Assembly: GCA_030647435.1 (NCBI GenBank) | Contig: JAUSJX010000097.1 | Span: 91,298-155,297 of the forward strand | Origin: Candidatus Rokuibacteriota bacterium | Lineage (GTDB): Bacteria > Methylomirabilota > Methylomirabilia > Rokubacteriales > CSP1-6 | Length of the DNA stretch: 64,000 nt | Reading direction: 5' to 3' | Shown: positions 49,573-57,469 of the stretch, in pieces | How positions within the stretch are numbered: position 1 is the stretch's first letter | How the letters are laid out: each line of letters begins with the position of its first letter | Notes under the pieces: generated by a model | Seen by the model: only the letters and a program-made list of their open reading frames with translations | Database searches by the model: none | What the model was told of the DNA's origin: nothing | Made by a program: the position numbers and the translations under genes

Positions 49573-50745
49573 GTGGACTTTTACGCGCGGCTGACCCGCA
49601 CCTGCCTGGCCGTGGCGACCCTGGCGCTCCTCGCTCCCGCGCCCGGCGCGCGCGCCGCCGACCCACAGGTCGGCCAGACGGTGGTCAAGAGCGGCCCCGC
49701 CGTGGCCAGCGACCTGTACGCCTTCGGCGGCGGGGTGGACATCCAGGCCGACGTGGAGGGCGACCTCGTCGCGGCCGGAGGCCGCGTCGTCACCGCCGGG
49801 CGCGTCGAAGGCAACCTCATCGCCGTCGCCGGCTCCGTCGTCGCCGGGGGCAACGTCGTCCGCAACGTGCGCGCAGCCGGCGGCGCCGTCACGATCACTG
49901 GGCACGTCGCGCGCAACCTGAACGCGGGCGGCGGCACGGTGGTCCTGACTCCCGAGGCGGTCATAGACGGGCGCGCACGCCTGGTCGGCGGCGAGGTGCG
50001 CGTAGGCGGAAGGATCGCGAAAAAGCTGTACGCGGCGGGCGCCGTGATCGTGCTCGCGGGAGAGTTCCAGGGCGACGTCGAGCTGGTCGCCCAGGAGATC
50101 GAAGTGCTCCCGACGGCGCGCATCAAGGGCAGCTTGACGTACTGGAGCCCGCGGGACGCAAAGATCGACCGCAAGGCGAAGATCCAGGGCCGGGTCACCC
50201 ACAACCTGCCGGAGCTGCCGCGCGCGCTTACGCGCACCGGCACGGCCCTCCTCACCGTCTCGCGCCTCCTCTTCATGGCGGGACTGATCGTGACGGGAGT
50301 CGCCCTCTACCTGCTCTTCCCCGGCTTCACGGTGCTCGCCTCGCACACCATCGGCTCGGACCCGGCCAAGAGTCTCGGCATCGGCCTCCTGTTCGTCGTC
50401 GCCATACCGGTGGCCGCGATCCTGACCATGCTCACGATCCTCGGCATCCCGCTCGGGCTCATCCTCTTCGTGCTCTACTTCGCGGCGCTGCTCGTGGGAT
50501 TTCTCGTGACGGTCTTCTTCCTGGGTGATGTCGGCGCCCGCACCTTCCTCCGCCACGGGCGGCGATCCAGGACCACGCGGGTGCTGTGGCTCATCCTGGC
50601 CCTGGCCGTCCTGGCGCTCGTCAACCAGCTGCCGTTCGTGGGCGGAGTCGTCATGGCGGCGGCGGTGCTGGTAGGGCTGGGCGCGATGAGCCTACACGTC
50701 TGGCGCCACTGGGGCGACCCCGACACGCCAAGCGCAGACACCTAG
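49573..50745 (+). CDS. Bactofilin-like polymer-forming membrane protein
   Basis: A 390-residue envelope protein. A signal peptide (LAVATLALLAPAPG with cleavage after ARA) is followed by about 190 residues of short beta-helix repeats rich in G-V/N-V steps (VEGDLVAAGGRVV, VEGNLIAVAGSVV), as in bactofilin/polymer-forming domains. Four or five hydrophobic segments follow in the C-terminal third. It probably folds outside the membrane and anchors to it. Function unknown. The GTG start was preferred because an in-frame ATG at 49507 lies inside the repeat element. Confidence 0.75.
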   Translation: MDFYARLTRTCLAVATLALLAPAPGARAADPQVGQTVVKSGPAVASDLYAFGGGVDIQADVEGDLVAAGGRVVTAGRVEGNLIAVAGSVVAGGNVVRNVRAAGGAVTITGHVARNLNAGGGTVVLTPEAVIDGRARLVGGEVRVGGRIAKKLYAAGAVIVLAGEFQGDVELVAQEIEVLPTARIKGSLTYWSPRDAKIDRKAKIQGRVTHNLPELPRALTRTGTALLTVSRLLFMAGLIVTGVALYLLFPGFTVLASHTIGSDPAKSLGIGLLFVVAIPVAAILTMLTILGIPLGLILFVLYFAALLVGFLVTVFFLGDVGARTFLRHGRRSRTTRVLWLILALAVLALVNQLPFVGGVVMAAAVLVGLGAMSLHVWRHWGDPDTPSADT

Positions 50746-50775
50746 CAGCACACCGAAGAACTCTCAGCCTGCTAG
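50742..50775. repeat. Short derivative of the composite element ends
   Basis: CTAGCAG and CTGCTAG flank 20 bases that include CGAAGAACTCTCAGC, resembling the two termini of the 240-bp element joined without its interior. It lies between two convergent genes and contains the stop codon of the upstream one. It could form a weak hairpin. Confidence 0.55.
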
Positions 50776-51590
50776 CGCTTCTGGTACTCGGGGCGCCAGC
50801 GGAGCAGGCGCGTCTCGATCTGCCTGATGCCGAGCGCCATCACGATGCCGATCGCGCCCAAGACGAAGAGCGCCACCATCATGTCGGCGGAGTTGAGCGT
50901 GCCGAGCGATTGGATGATGAGGTAGCCGAGCCCCCCGCCCGACTCGCCGCCGATGAACTCGCCCACGACCACGCCGATCAGCGCGAAGGAGATGGACGGC
51001 GTCAGCGACGCGAAGGTCCAGGCAAGCGTCGAGGGCACGATCACGGTGCGCATGATCTGCCCGTCGCCGGCGCCGAGGAAGCGGGCGCTGTGGATGAGGT
51101 CGGCGTCCACGCTCCGCGCGCCCTGGAACGTGTTGAAGAACACGATGAAGAAGACGATGCTCCAGGCGAGCACGATCTTGGCGAGCAGGCCGAAGCCGAA
51201 GATCATGGTGATGAGCGGGACCAGGGCGATGCGCGGCAGCGAGTTGAAGGCCACGATGAACGGGTCGAAGATCCGCGCGATCCGGTCGCTTCGCCCCAGC
51301 ACCAACCCCGCGGCGAAGCCTGTGGTGATGCCGACCAGAAAGCCCCAGAGGGTGGACTGTATGGTCGAGAGCGCCATCTGCCAGATGGTCAGGCGGACCT
51401 TGTCCGACGTCAGGTACAGGAAGCGCTGCGCGATCACGGACGGCCGGCTGATGAAGAAGGGGTCGATCCAGTAGAGCCCCGGCGTCTTCGAGATGGCCTT
51501 GATGCCGGTCAGGTACTCCCAGGCCCCGAGAAAGACCACGAGGATGCCGAGCCGCCACGCCCACACGCTCCAGCGATCCCTTGTCTTCAT
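50772..51590 (-). CDS. ABC transporter permease, NitT/TauT type
   Basis: Permease of the SsuC/TauC family, 272 residues with about six hydrophobic segments. The cytoplasmic coupling motif is ARFLGAGDGQIMRTVIVPST (EAA-like). GEFIGGESGGGLGYLI is characteristic of nitrate/taurine/thiamine-precursor importers. It is the last gene of a three-gene minus-strand operon, separated from the ATPase gene by about 100 bases of repeat sequence. Confidence 0.9.
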   Translation of the reverse strand: MKTRDRWSVWAWRLGILVVFLGAWEYLTGIKAISKTPGLYWIDPFFISRPSVIAQRFLYLTSDKVRLTIWQMALSTIQSTLWGFLVGITTGFAAGLVLGRSDRIARIFDPFIVAFNSLPRIALVPLITMIFGFGLLAKIVLAWSIVFFIVFFNTFQGARSVDADLIHSARFLGAGDGQIMRTVIVPSTLAWTFASLTPSISFALIGVVVGEFIGGESGGGLGYLIIQSLGTLNSADMMVALFVLGAIGIVMALGIRQIETRLLRWRPEYQKR

Positions 51591-51687
51591 TCAACCCTCG
51601 CCTCGCCGCTGATCCACTCGGGCCTCGCCTCGCGACGGCCAGAGACCGCCCCTCAGCTCGAACAGCGGGCCGCGTCTCAGCTCGAAC
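51591..51687. repeat. Degenerate half units of the composite element
   Basis: The segment begins TCAACCCTCGCCTCGCC and has two CTCAGCTCGAAC-type ends, consistent with one and a half overlapping copies of the half unit. It separates the permease gene from the ATPase gene of one operon, so it was probably inserted into a formerly shorter gap. Confidence 0.65.
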
Positions 51688-51688
51688 A

Positions 51689-52471
51689 TCACGCGCGCTC
51701 CTGGAATTCCTCGCCGAGCGCGTGCCAGATCTCGCCGTACTCGCGCAGGTACTCGGCCGTCTCGCGCAAGCGAATCACGTCGCGCGGCCGCGGCAGCATC
51801 ACGTCGTAGACCAGCTTGACGCGCCCAGGCCGCCGCGTCATGACGACGATGCGGTCGGCGAGCGTGATGGCCTCCGAGAGGTCGTGGGTGACGAAGACCA
51901 CCGTCTGCTGCCGGGCGCCCCAGAGTGAGAGCAGCTCGGCGTGGAGGTTGAGCTTGGTGTGGGTGTCGAGGGCGCCGAAGGGCTCGTCCATCAAGAGGAT
52001 CTCGGGGTTGACGACCAGCGAGCGCATGAGGGCCACGCGCTGGCGCATCCCGCCGGAGAGCGTCGCGGGGAAGGCGTCCTCGAAGCCCTCGAGCCCCGCG
52101 AGCGCAACCGCCTCGGTCACCCGCGAGCGGATCTCCGCAGTCGCCACACCCCGGTACTGGAGGCCGAGGGCGATATTCTGCGCCACGGTGCGCCACGGAA
52201 ACACCGTGTCCTTCTGGAAGACGTAGCCCACCTGCTTGCCTGCGCGCGGGCCCACGCGCTCGCCGTCGACCAGGATCTCGCCGCCGGAGGGCGCGATGAG
52301 CGAGCCGATCATGTTGAGGATGGTGGACTTGCCGCAGCCGGAGGGGCCGACGATGGCCACGAACTCCTTGTCGTGGACGTCGAAGGACACGCGGGACACT
52401 GCCGGGACCTCTCGAGAGCCCGTGTCGAAGGTCTTCGAGAGGTCCCGAATCGCGATGCGGACGAGCGGCAC
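51689..52471 (-). CDS. ABC transporter ATPase, NitT/TauT type
   Basis: ATPase of 260 residues. Walker A is VGPSGCGKSTILNMIG, the Q loop GYVFQKDTVFPWRTV, the signature LSGGMRQRVALMRSL and Walker B ILLMDEPFGALD, all typical of SsuB/TauB proteins. The GTG start shares one base with the stop of the receptor gene, so translation is coupled. The 3' end runs into the half-unit repeats. Confidence 0.92.
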   Translation of the reverse strand: MPLVRIAIRDLSKTFDTGSREVPAVSRVSFDVHDKEFVAIVGPSGCGKSTILNMIGSLIAPSGGEILVDGERVGPRAGKQVGYVFQKDTVFPWRTVAQNIALGLQYRGVATAEIRSRVTEAVALAGLEGFEDAFPATLSGGMRQRVALMRSLVVNPEILLMDEPFGALDTHTKLNLHAELLSLWGARQQTVVFVTHDLSEAITLADRIVVMTRRPGRVKLVYDVMLPRPRDVIRLRETAEYLREYGEIWHALGEEFQERA

Positions 52472-53562
52472 TACTTGTACTTGGCCTGCGCCTTCTTGAC
52501 GAAGGACATGTCCACCGCCTGCTTGAAGGGAATGGGTTTCTCCACCGCGAGCGGCACCCACACCTTCATCCCGCGCTCGTAGTCCTTCTCCTCGATGATG
52601 AAGTCCCAGTCGAAGATGGTCCGGTAGTAGCGCACGGACTCCAGGATGTCTTCGCGGGTGTAGGTGGAGAGGTAGGGCTTCTGGAGCAGGTCCACGACCT
52701 CGTCGTCCTTGGCCTTGCGGATCCACTGCTGCGCCCGGTAGCACGCGTTGACGTAGCCCTGCACCAGGTCCGGCGACTTCTCGATCGTCTCCTTCAGCAC
52801 GTACCCCACCGTCACCGGGATCGGTCCGCCGAACACGCGGTTCCACGACTTCTCGTCCTGGACGTCGTAGATGGGCTGGCCGAAGCCCTGGCCGACGGCC
52901 TTGGACTGCCACTCGGGCACGGCCATGATGGCGTCGAACTTACCGGCCTTGAGCCCGCCGAGGATGGTCAGGTCACCGCCGCCGCCGACCCACTCGACGG
53001 AGTCGTTGACGGGCTTGCCGTCGGCGGCCTTCGTGTTCTTGAGCACGTAGACGCCGTAGACGTAGGTGCCCGAGCCGATGGCCGTCGCCGCGATCACCGC
53101 CTTGCGGCCCACCAGCTTCTGATCGGCCAGCGCCTCGACGCTCTTGACGCCCTTGTCGAAGAGCTCCTTGCGCACGACGATGTTGGCGTAGGAGCAGCGC
53201 GTGTCGGTGGCGAAGATCATGAGGGCGTCCTTGCCCTTCTCCGTGATCTTCAGCGGGTGGTTCGAGTCGCCGAGGGCGAACAGCACCTGCCCCGCCGCGA
53301 GCGCCTGGACGACCTTGGCGCCGCCGCCCGGGACGATAAAGTCGGGAGTCTTGAGCCCTTCCTCCTCGAAGAACTTCTTCTGCGCGGCGACCAGGTGCTG
53401 GCCGTAGACGAACGTCGAGACGCTGTGGGAGGCCGTGATCGTCTTGAGCCCCTGGCCATGTCCGAGCGCGGGCCAGCCGGCAGCGGCCATGCCGCCGAAC
53501 AGCCCGGCAGTCTTGAGAAAATCGCGGCGCGACGGGGCCGCGGTGTCGAGCTTTCGTGCCAT
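52471..53562 (-). CDS. ABC transporter substrate-binding protein, NMT1/THI5-like, Tat-exported
   Basis: Periplasmic receptor of 363 residues. The N-terminus PSRRDFLKTAGLFGGMAAAG is a twin-arginine signal. The mature part has the SsuA/NMT1-like fold (TITASHSVSTFVYGQHLVAA, VQALAAGQVLFALGDSNH). The start at MARKLDTA has GGAGGAA upstream. The ligand could be a sulfonate, nitrate, pyrimidine precursor or aromatic acid. It is the first gene of the operon behind its own promoter. Confidence 0.9.
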   Translation of the reverse strand: MARKLDTAAPSRRDFLKTAGLFGGMAAAGWPALGHGQGLKTITASHSVSTFVYGQHLVAAQKKFFEEEGLKTPDFIVPGGGAKVVQALAAGQVLFALGDSNHPLKITEKGKDALMIFATDTRCSYANIVVRKELFDKGVKSVEALADQKLVGRKAVIAATAIGSGTYVYGVYVLKNTKAADGKPVNDSVEWVGGGGDLTILGGLKAGKFDAIMAVPEWQSKAVGQGFGQPIYDVQDEKSWNRVFGGPIPVTVGYVLKETIEKSPDLVQGYVNACYRAQQWIRKAKDDEVVDLLQKPYLSTYTREDILESVRYYRTIFDWDFIIEEKDYERGMKVWVPLAVEKPIPFKQAVDMSFVKKAQAKYK

Positions 53563-53602
53563 GGGGAATTCCTCCATGAGGTCGGTGGGGAAACTGGCGG
53601 GC

Positions 53603-53632
53603 ACTGTACACCTGCCTACGATGCCGTGTCAA
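53603..53632 (-). promoter_or_regulatory. Promoter of the NitT/TauT-type operon
   Basis: On the minus strand TTGACA (53632-53627) and TACAGT (53608-53603) are separated by 18 bases. Initiation near 53596 leaves a leader of about 35 bases. It is divergent from the yicC promoter. Confidence 0.65.
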
Positions 53633-53653
53633 TCGCGCATTGGCCCAAACACA

Positions 53654-53682
53654 TTGACACCAAAGGTTTTTTGGGCTATTCT
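53654..53682 (+). promoter_or_regulatory. Promoter of the yicC-gmk-rpoZ-coaBC operon
   Basis: TTGACA (53654-53659) and TATTCT (53677-53682) have the ideal 17-base spacing, in an unusually AT-rich patch. It drives the plus-strand housekeeping run that starts with yicC. Confidence 0.8.
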
Positions 53683-53684
53683 CC

Positions 53685-53721
53685 GTCAGTGGAATCGGCG
53701 ATTCCCTCCCCCTCCACTGAC
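53685..53721 (+). promoter_or_regulatory. Overlapping leader hairpins before yicC
   Basis: GTCAGTGGA (53685-53693) can pair with TCCACTGAC (53713-53721). Alternatively GGAATC can pair with GATTCC around a 3-base loop (53691-53705). The two share bases and exclude each other, so the leader could switch between folds. No T tract or ligand motif is recognised. Confidence 0.4.
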
Positions 53722-53735
53722 TGGTAGAGGCCCCT

Positions 53736-54620
53736 ATGATCCGCAGCATGACCGGGTATGGCCACGCCGAAGTCGCAGGGGTCCGCTTGAGCCTGTCTGT
53801 GGAGTGCAAGTCGCTCAACCACCGCCACCTCGACATCGCGCTGCGGCTGCCGCGCGGCCTCTCGGCGTTGGAGCTCGACGCGCGGCGCGTGATCCAGGGC
53901 GCGGTCCAGCGCGGCCGGGTCGAGGTCGGCGTGAGCGTGGCCCCGATCGAAGGCGCGCCCTCGGCCGACCTCACGATCAACATGGCGCAAGCGCGCGCGT
54001 ACATCGAGATGGCCCGCAGGGCCGGCGACGAGCTCAAGCTGGGCGGGATCCCGACGCTCCAGTGGATGCTCGAGCAACCGGGCGTGATCACGCGTGAGGA
54101 GCAGGTGCCGCTGTCTCCCGAAGAGGGCTGGCCGCTTCTCCACGATGGGCTCGCCAAGGCGCTGGCAGAGCTCCGCGCGCGGCGCGACACCGAGGGCGCG
54201 GCACTCGACAAGGAGCTGCGCGCGCTGTTGGCGGCCATGGGCGAGCAGGTGGGCGTGATGGCGGCGCGCGGGCCGGCGGCGACCGAGCGCAAGCAGCAGC
54301 GGCTCCGCGAGCGCATCCAGGCGCTGCTCGGCGCGACGCCGCTCGACGAGGGGCGCCTCGCCACCGAGGTCGCGATGTGGGCCGAGAAGAGCGACATCAC
54401 CGAAGAGCTGGCGCGCCTCCGGGCGCACATGGACGAGTTCGCGCGGCTGCTCGACGAGGGCGGCGCCGTGGGGCGCACGCTCGACTTCCTGATCCAGGAG
54501 ATGAACCGCGAGGTGAACACGGTCGGCTCCAAGGCGGACGACCTCGAGCTCTCGCAGGCCGCCATCGCCGCCAAGTCCACCCTCGAAAAACTGCGCGAGC
54601 AAGCGCAGAACATCGAATAA
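53736..54620 (+). CDS. yicC: YicC family protein
   Basis: A 294-residue soluble protein of the YicC (YicC/YloC) family; some members are endoribonucleases. The start MIRSMTGYGHAEVAGVRLSL and the SLNHRHLDIALRLPRGL block are characteristic. The C-terminal DUF1732 region has GRTLDFLIQEMNREVNTVGS. It heads the common yicC-gmk-rpoZ-coaBC order and lies 50 bases after a strong promoter. Confidence 0.93.
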   Translation: MIRSMTGYGHAEVAGVRLSLSVECKSLNHRHLDIALRLPRGLSALELDARRVIQGAVQRGRVEVGVSVAPIEGAPSADLTINMAQARAYIEMARRAGDELKLGGIPTLQWMLEQPGVITREEQVPLSPEEGWPLLHDGLAKALAELRARRDTEGAALDKELRALLAAMGEQVGVMAARGPAATERKQQRLRERIQALLGATPLDEGRLATEVAMWAEKSDITEELARLRAHMDEFARLLDEGGAVGRTLDFLIQEMNREVNTVGSKADDLELSQAAIAAKSTLEKLREQAQNIE

Positions 54621-54637
54621 GGCAAGTGCTGAGATAG

Positions 54638-55258
54638 ATGGAGCTGATCAAGCGGCGCGGCGCGCTGGTCGTGGTCTCGGCTCCCTCGGGGGCCGGCAAG
54701 ACCACGCTCTGTCACGAGGTGCGCCGCCTGGTGCCCGACCTCTTCTACTCGGTCTCGCACACGACACGCCTGCCGCGCGCGGGCGAGGTCAACGGCACCG
54801 ACTTCCACTTCGTGAGCGAGGCCGAGTTCCTCGACATGCGCGACCGGGACGAGTTCGCGGAGTGGGCGGAGGTTCACGGCAACTACTACGGCACGCCGGT
54901 GAGGGCGCTCGAGGGCGCGCTCAGCCGCGGGCTCGACGTGCTGCTCGATATCGACACGCACGGCGCCCGGCAGCTGCGCCAGCGGTACCCCGAAGCGGTC
55001 TCGATCTTCATCATGGCGCCGTCCATGAAGGAGCTCGAGGCGCGGCTCAGGGAGCGCAACAGCGACGCGCCGGTCGAGATCGCCCGCCGGCTCACCCGGG
55101 CACGCGAGGAGATCTCGGCCTGGCGGCAGTACGATTACCTGATCATCAATCGCGACGTGAAGGAGGCCGTGGACCAGCTCGCCACCGTCATCCAGGCGGA
55201 GCGCTGGCGCACGAGCCGGCTGACTCTCAAATTTCCCGACGTGGAGGTTCCAGAGTAA
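54638..55258 (+). CDS. gmk: Guanylate kinase
   Basis: Phosphorylates GMP to GDP. The 206-residue protein has the P-loop VVSAPSGAGKTTL, the GMP-binding SHTTRLPRAGEVNGTDFHFV and a lid with VHGNYYGTPV. Its length is normal. It starts 17 bases after yicC, and its stop overlaps rpoZ (TAATG). Confidence 0.96.
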   Translation: MELIKRRGALVVVSAPSGAGKTTLCHEVRRLVPDLFYSVSHTTRLPRAGEVNGTDFHFVSEAEFLDMRDRDEFAEWAEVHGNYYGTPVRALEGALSRGLDVLLDIDTHGARQLRQRYPEAVSIFIMAPSMKELEARLRERNSDAPVEIARRLTRAREEISAWRQYDYLIINRDVKEAVDQLATVIQAERWRTSRLTLKFPDVEVPE

Positions 55259-55470
55259 TGGCATTCCCCTCGCTCGAGCAGTCCCTGGACAAGGTATCGA
55301 ACCGCTACCTGCTGGTGGTCCTGGCGGCCAAGCGCGCGCGCCAACTCAACCGCGGCGCGGCGGCGCAGGTCGAGACCAAGCACAAGAAGCCGACCTGCAC
55401 GGCCCTCGAGGAGATCGCCGAGGCCAAGATCGGCTACCGCGTCCGCGAAGAGGACGCCCCGAAGGAGTAG
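55258..55470 (+). CDS. rpoZ: RNA polymerase omega subunit
   Basis: A small RNA polymerase subunit that helps beta-prime fold and binds ppGpp in many bacteria. The 70-residue protein has the conserved core SNRYLLVVLAAKRARQLNRG and TALEEIAEAKIGY. The ATG overlaps the gmk stop by one base. Order gmk-rpoZ-coaBC is widely conserved. Confidence 0.94.
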   Translation: MAFPSLEQSLDKVSNRYLLVVLAAKRARQLNRGAAAQVETKHKKPTCTALEEIAEAKIGYRVREEDAPKE

Positions 55471-55476
55471 TCGGCC

Positions 55477-56709
55477 GTGACGCTCGCGGGCAAGCAGATC
55501 ATTCTCGGCATCACGGGCAGCATCGCCGCCTACAAGGCGGTGCTGCTGCTGCGTGAGCTGACCGCGCGCGGCGCCGAGGTGTCCGTGGTCATGACGGCCG
55601 GCGCCGAGCACTTCGTCGCCCCCCTCACCTTCCGGACGCTGTCGGGCCGGCCGGTGCTGTCGAACCTCTTCGATCCGCAGAGCGACGACGCGGTCGAGCA
55701 CGTGGCGCTGGCCGAGCGGGCGCATGCCTTCGTCGTGGCGCCGGCCACGGCCAATGTCCTGGCCAAGGCCGCCCACGGCATCGCCGACGACTTCCTCACC
55801 ACGCTCCTGCTGGCGGCCCGGTGCCCCGTTCTCATGGCCCCTGCCATGGACGGCGGCATGTGGGACCACGCCGCCGTGCAGGCCAACGTCGCCACCCTGC
55901 GCGAGCGGGGCGTGAGCGTCCTCGAGCCCGACGCGGGCGCGCTCGCCTCGGGGTCGAGCGGCAGAGGCCGGCTGCCCGAGATCGAGGTGATCGTCGAAGA
56001 AGTCGAGCGCCTGCTCACGCCCGTCCGCGACCTCGCCGGCGAGCGCGTGCTCGTCACCTCGGGGCCGACCCGCGAGCCCATCGATCCCGTGCGCTACCTC
56101 TCGAACCGCTCCTCGGGCAAGATGGGCCACGCCGTGGCGACCGCGGCGCTCCGGCGCGGCGCGGAAGTCGTGCTGATCTCGGGGCCGACGGCGCTCAAAC
56201 CGCCCGCGGGTGCGGTCTACGTCCCCGTGCAGACGGCCGAGGAGATGCGCGAGGCCGCGCTCCAGCACCTGGGTACCGCGACCGTCGTCATCAAGGCCGC
56301 CGCCGTCGCCGACTACCGCGTGGAGCGGCCGAGCGCGACCAAGATCAAGTCCGGCGGCAAGCGCGACGGGTGGAGCCTCGATCTCGTGCCCAACCCCGAC
56401 ATCCTGAAAGAGCTGGCGCAGAAGAAGGGCGGCGCCTTTCTCGTGGGCTTCGCCGCCGAGACCAACGACGTACGGACGCACGCCGCCGACAAGCTCCGCG
56501 CCAAGGGCATCGATCTCCTCGTCGCCAACGACGTCAGCCAGCACGGCATCGGCTTCGAGGCCGACGACAACCAGGTCATCCTGCTGGACCGCTGGGGCGG
56601 GGCGCTCGACCTGCCGCGCATGACCAAGATCCAGGTGGCGCACGCCATCCTGGACCGCGTGCTGGCGCTGCGCGCGGCCCCGAAGCCTCGCCGCACGCCC
56701 TCTCGCTGA
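55477..56709 (+). CDS. coaBC: Phosphopantothenoylcysteine synthetase/decarboxylase
   Basis: Bifunctional coenzyme A enzyme. The N-terminal flavoprotein CoaC (about 1-185) has GITGSIAAYKAVLLLREL. Its PxMNxxMW clamp reads PAMDGGMW, with Asn replaced by Asp. The C-terminal CoaB (about 190-410) has SGPTREPIDPVRYLSNRSSG and the KIKSGGKRDG loop. At 410 residues it is normal. GTG start, 6 bases after rpoZ. Confidence 0.94.
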   Translation: MTLAGKQIILGITGSIAAYKAVLLLRELTARGAEVSVVMTAGAEHFVAPLTFRTLSGRPVLSNLFDPQSDDAVEHVALAERAHAFVVAPATANVLAKAAHGIADDFLTTLLLAARCPVLMAPAMDGGMWDHAAVQANVATLRERGVSVLEPDAGALASGSSGRGRLPEIEVIVEEVERLLTPVRDLAGERVLVTSGPTREPIDPVRYLSNRSSGKMGHAVATAALRRGAEVVLISGPTALKPPAGAVYVPVQTAEEMREAALQHLGTATVVIKAAAVADYRVERPSATKIKSGGKRDGWSLDLVPNPDILKELAQKKGGAFLVGFAAETNDVRTHAADKLRAKGIDLLVANDVSQHGIGFEADDNQVILLDRWGGALDLPRMTKIQVAHAILDRVLALRAAPKPRRTPSR

Positions 56710-56714
56710 CCACG

Positions 56715-57449
56715 ATGGAGGATCCGCGCGCGGCCCTCGGCGAGGCGCTCGCCGCCGTCGCCGACACCCTCCGCCACCACCGCGACCTGGGCCTCAAGGA
56801 GATCGCGCTCAACCGGCCCGAGCCGCCGGACGCAGGACAAGGGCTGGCCGCGCAGGAGAAGGCGCTCCAGGGCTGCACGCGCTGCAAGCTTTCGCAAAGC
56901 CGCTCGACGATCGTCTTCGGCTCGGGCAACCCGAATGCGCGGCTGGTCGTGATCGGGGAGGGACCGGGCGAGGAAGAAGACAAGCAGGGCAAGCCCTTCG
57001 TCGGCCGCGCGGGCCAGCTCCTGACCAAGATGCTCGCCTCGGTCCACTTCGACCGCGAGCGCGACTGCTACATCTGCAACGTCGTCAAGTGCCGCCCCGA
57101 GCGCAACCGCAACCCAGAGCCCGACGAGGTCTCGGCGTGCAACCCATTCCTGCTGGCGCAGCTCGACACGATCCAGCCGGCGGTGATCCTGGCCCTCGGC
57201 AACTTCGCCGCGCAGACGCTCCTCGGCACCAAGGAGGGCATCACCAAGCTCCGCGGCCGCGCCTACTTCTACCGCGACATCGTGCTGGTGCCGACCTTCC
57301 ACCCGGCCTTCCTCCTGCGCAATCCGGGAGAGCAGTACAAGCGCATGGCCTGGGACGACCTCAAGCTCGCCCGGCGCGAATGGGAGCGCCTGACCACGCC
57401 CTCCCCTCAGCCCTCTCCTCAGCCCTCTCCCCTCGGCCCTCTCCCCTGA
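56715..57449 (+). CDS. Type 4 uracil-DNA glycosylase
   Basis: Iron-sulfur uracil-DNA glycosylase of 244 residues that removes uracil from DNA. The four cluster cysteines are visible in CTRCKLSQSR and CYICNVVKCRPE. The active-site region is VVIGEGPGEEEDKQGKPFVG and the second motif VPTFHPAFLLR. The last 18 or so residues (PSPQPSPQPSPLGPLP) are encoded by a CCCTCTCC repeat and probably replaced the native end. Confidence 0.9.
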   Translation: MEDPRAALGEALAAVADTLRHHRDLGLKEIALNRPEPPDAGQGLAAQEKALQGCTRCKLSQSRSTIVFGSGNPNARLVVIGEGPGEEEDKQGKPFVGRAGQLLTKMLASVHFDRERDCYICNVVKCRPERNRNPEPDEVSACNPFLLAQLDTIQPAVILALGNFAAQTLLGTKEGITKLRGRAYFYRDIVLVPTFHPAFLLRNPGEQYKRMAWDDLKLARREWERLTTPSPQPSPQPSPLGPLP

Positions 57450-57461
57450 GGGGAGAGGGAG
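57401..57461. repeat. CCCTCTCCCC repeat at the 3' end of the glycosylase gene
   Basis: Three tandem CAGCCCTCTCC-like words are followed by CCCTCTCCCCTGAGGGGAGAGG, a short palindrome (written here in its two arms: CCCTCTCCCC and GGGGAGAGG). The stop codon of the glycosylase gene lies in the loop, and priA starts nine bases after it. Confidence 0.8.
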
Positions 57462-57469
57462 TCTAGCGG

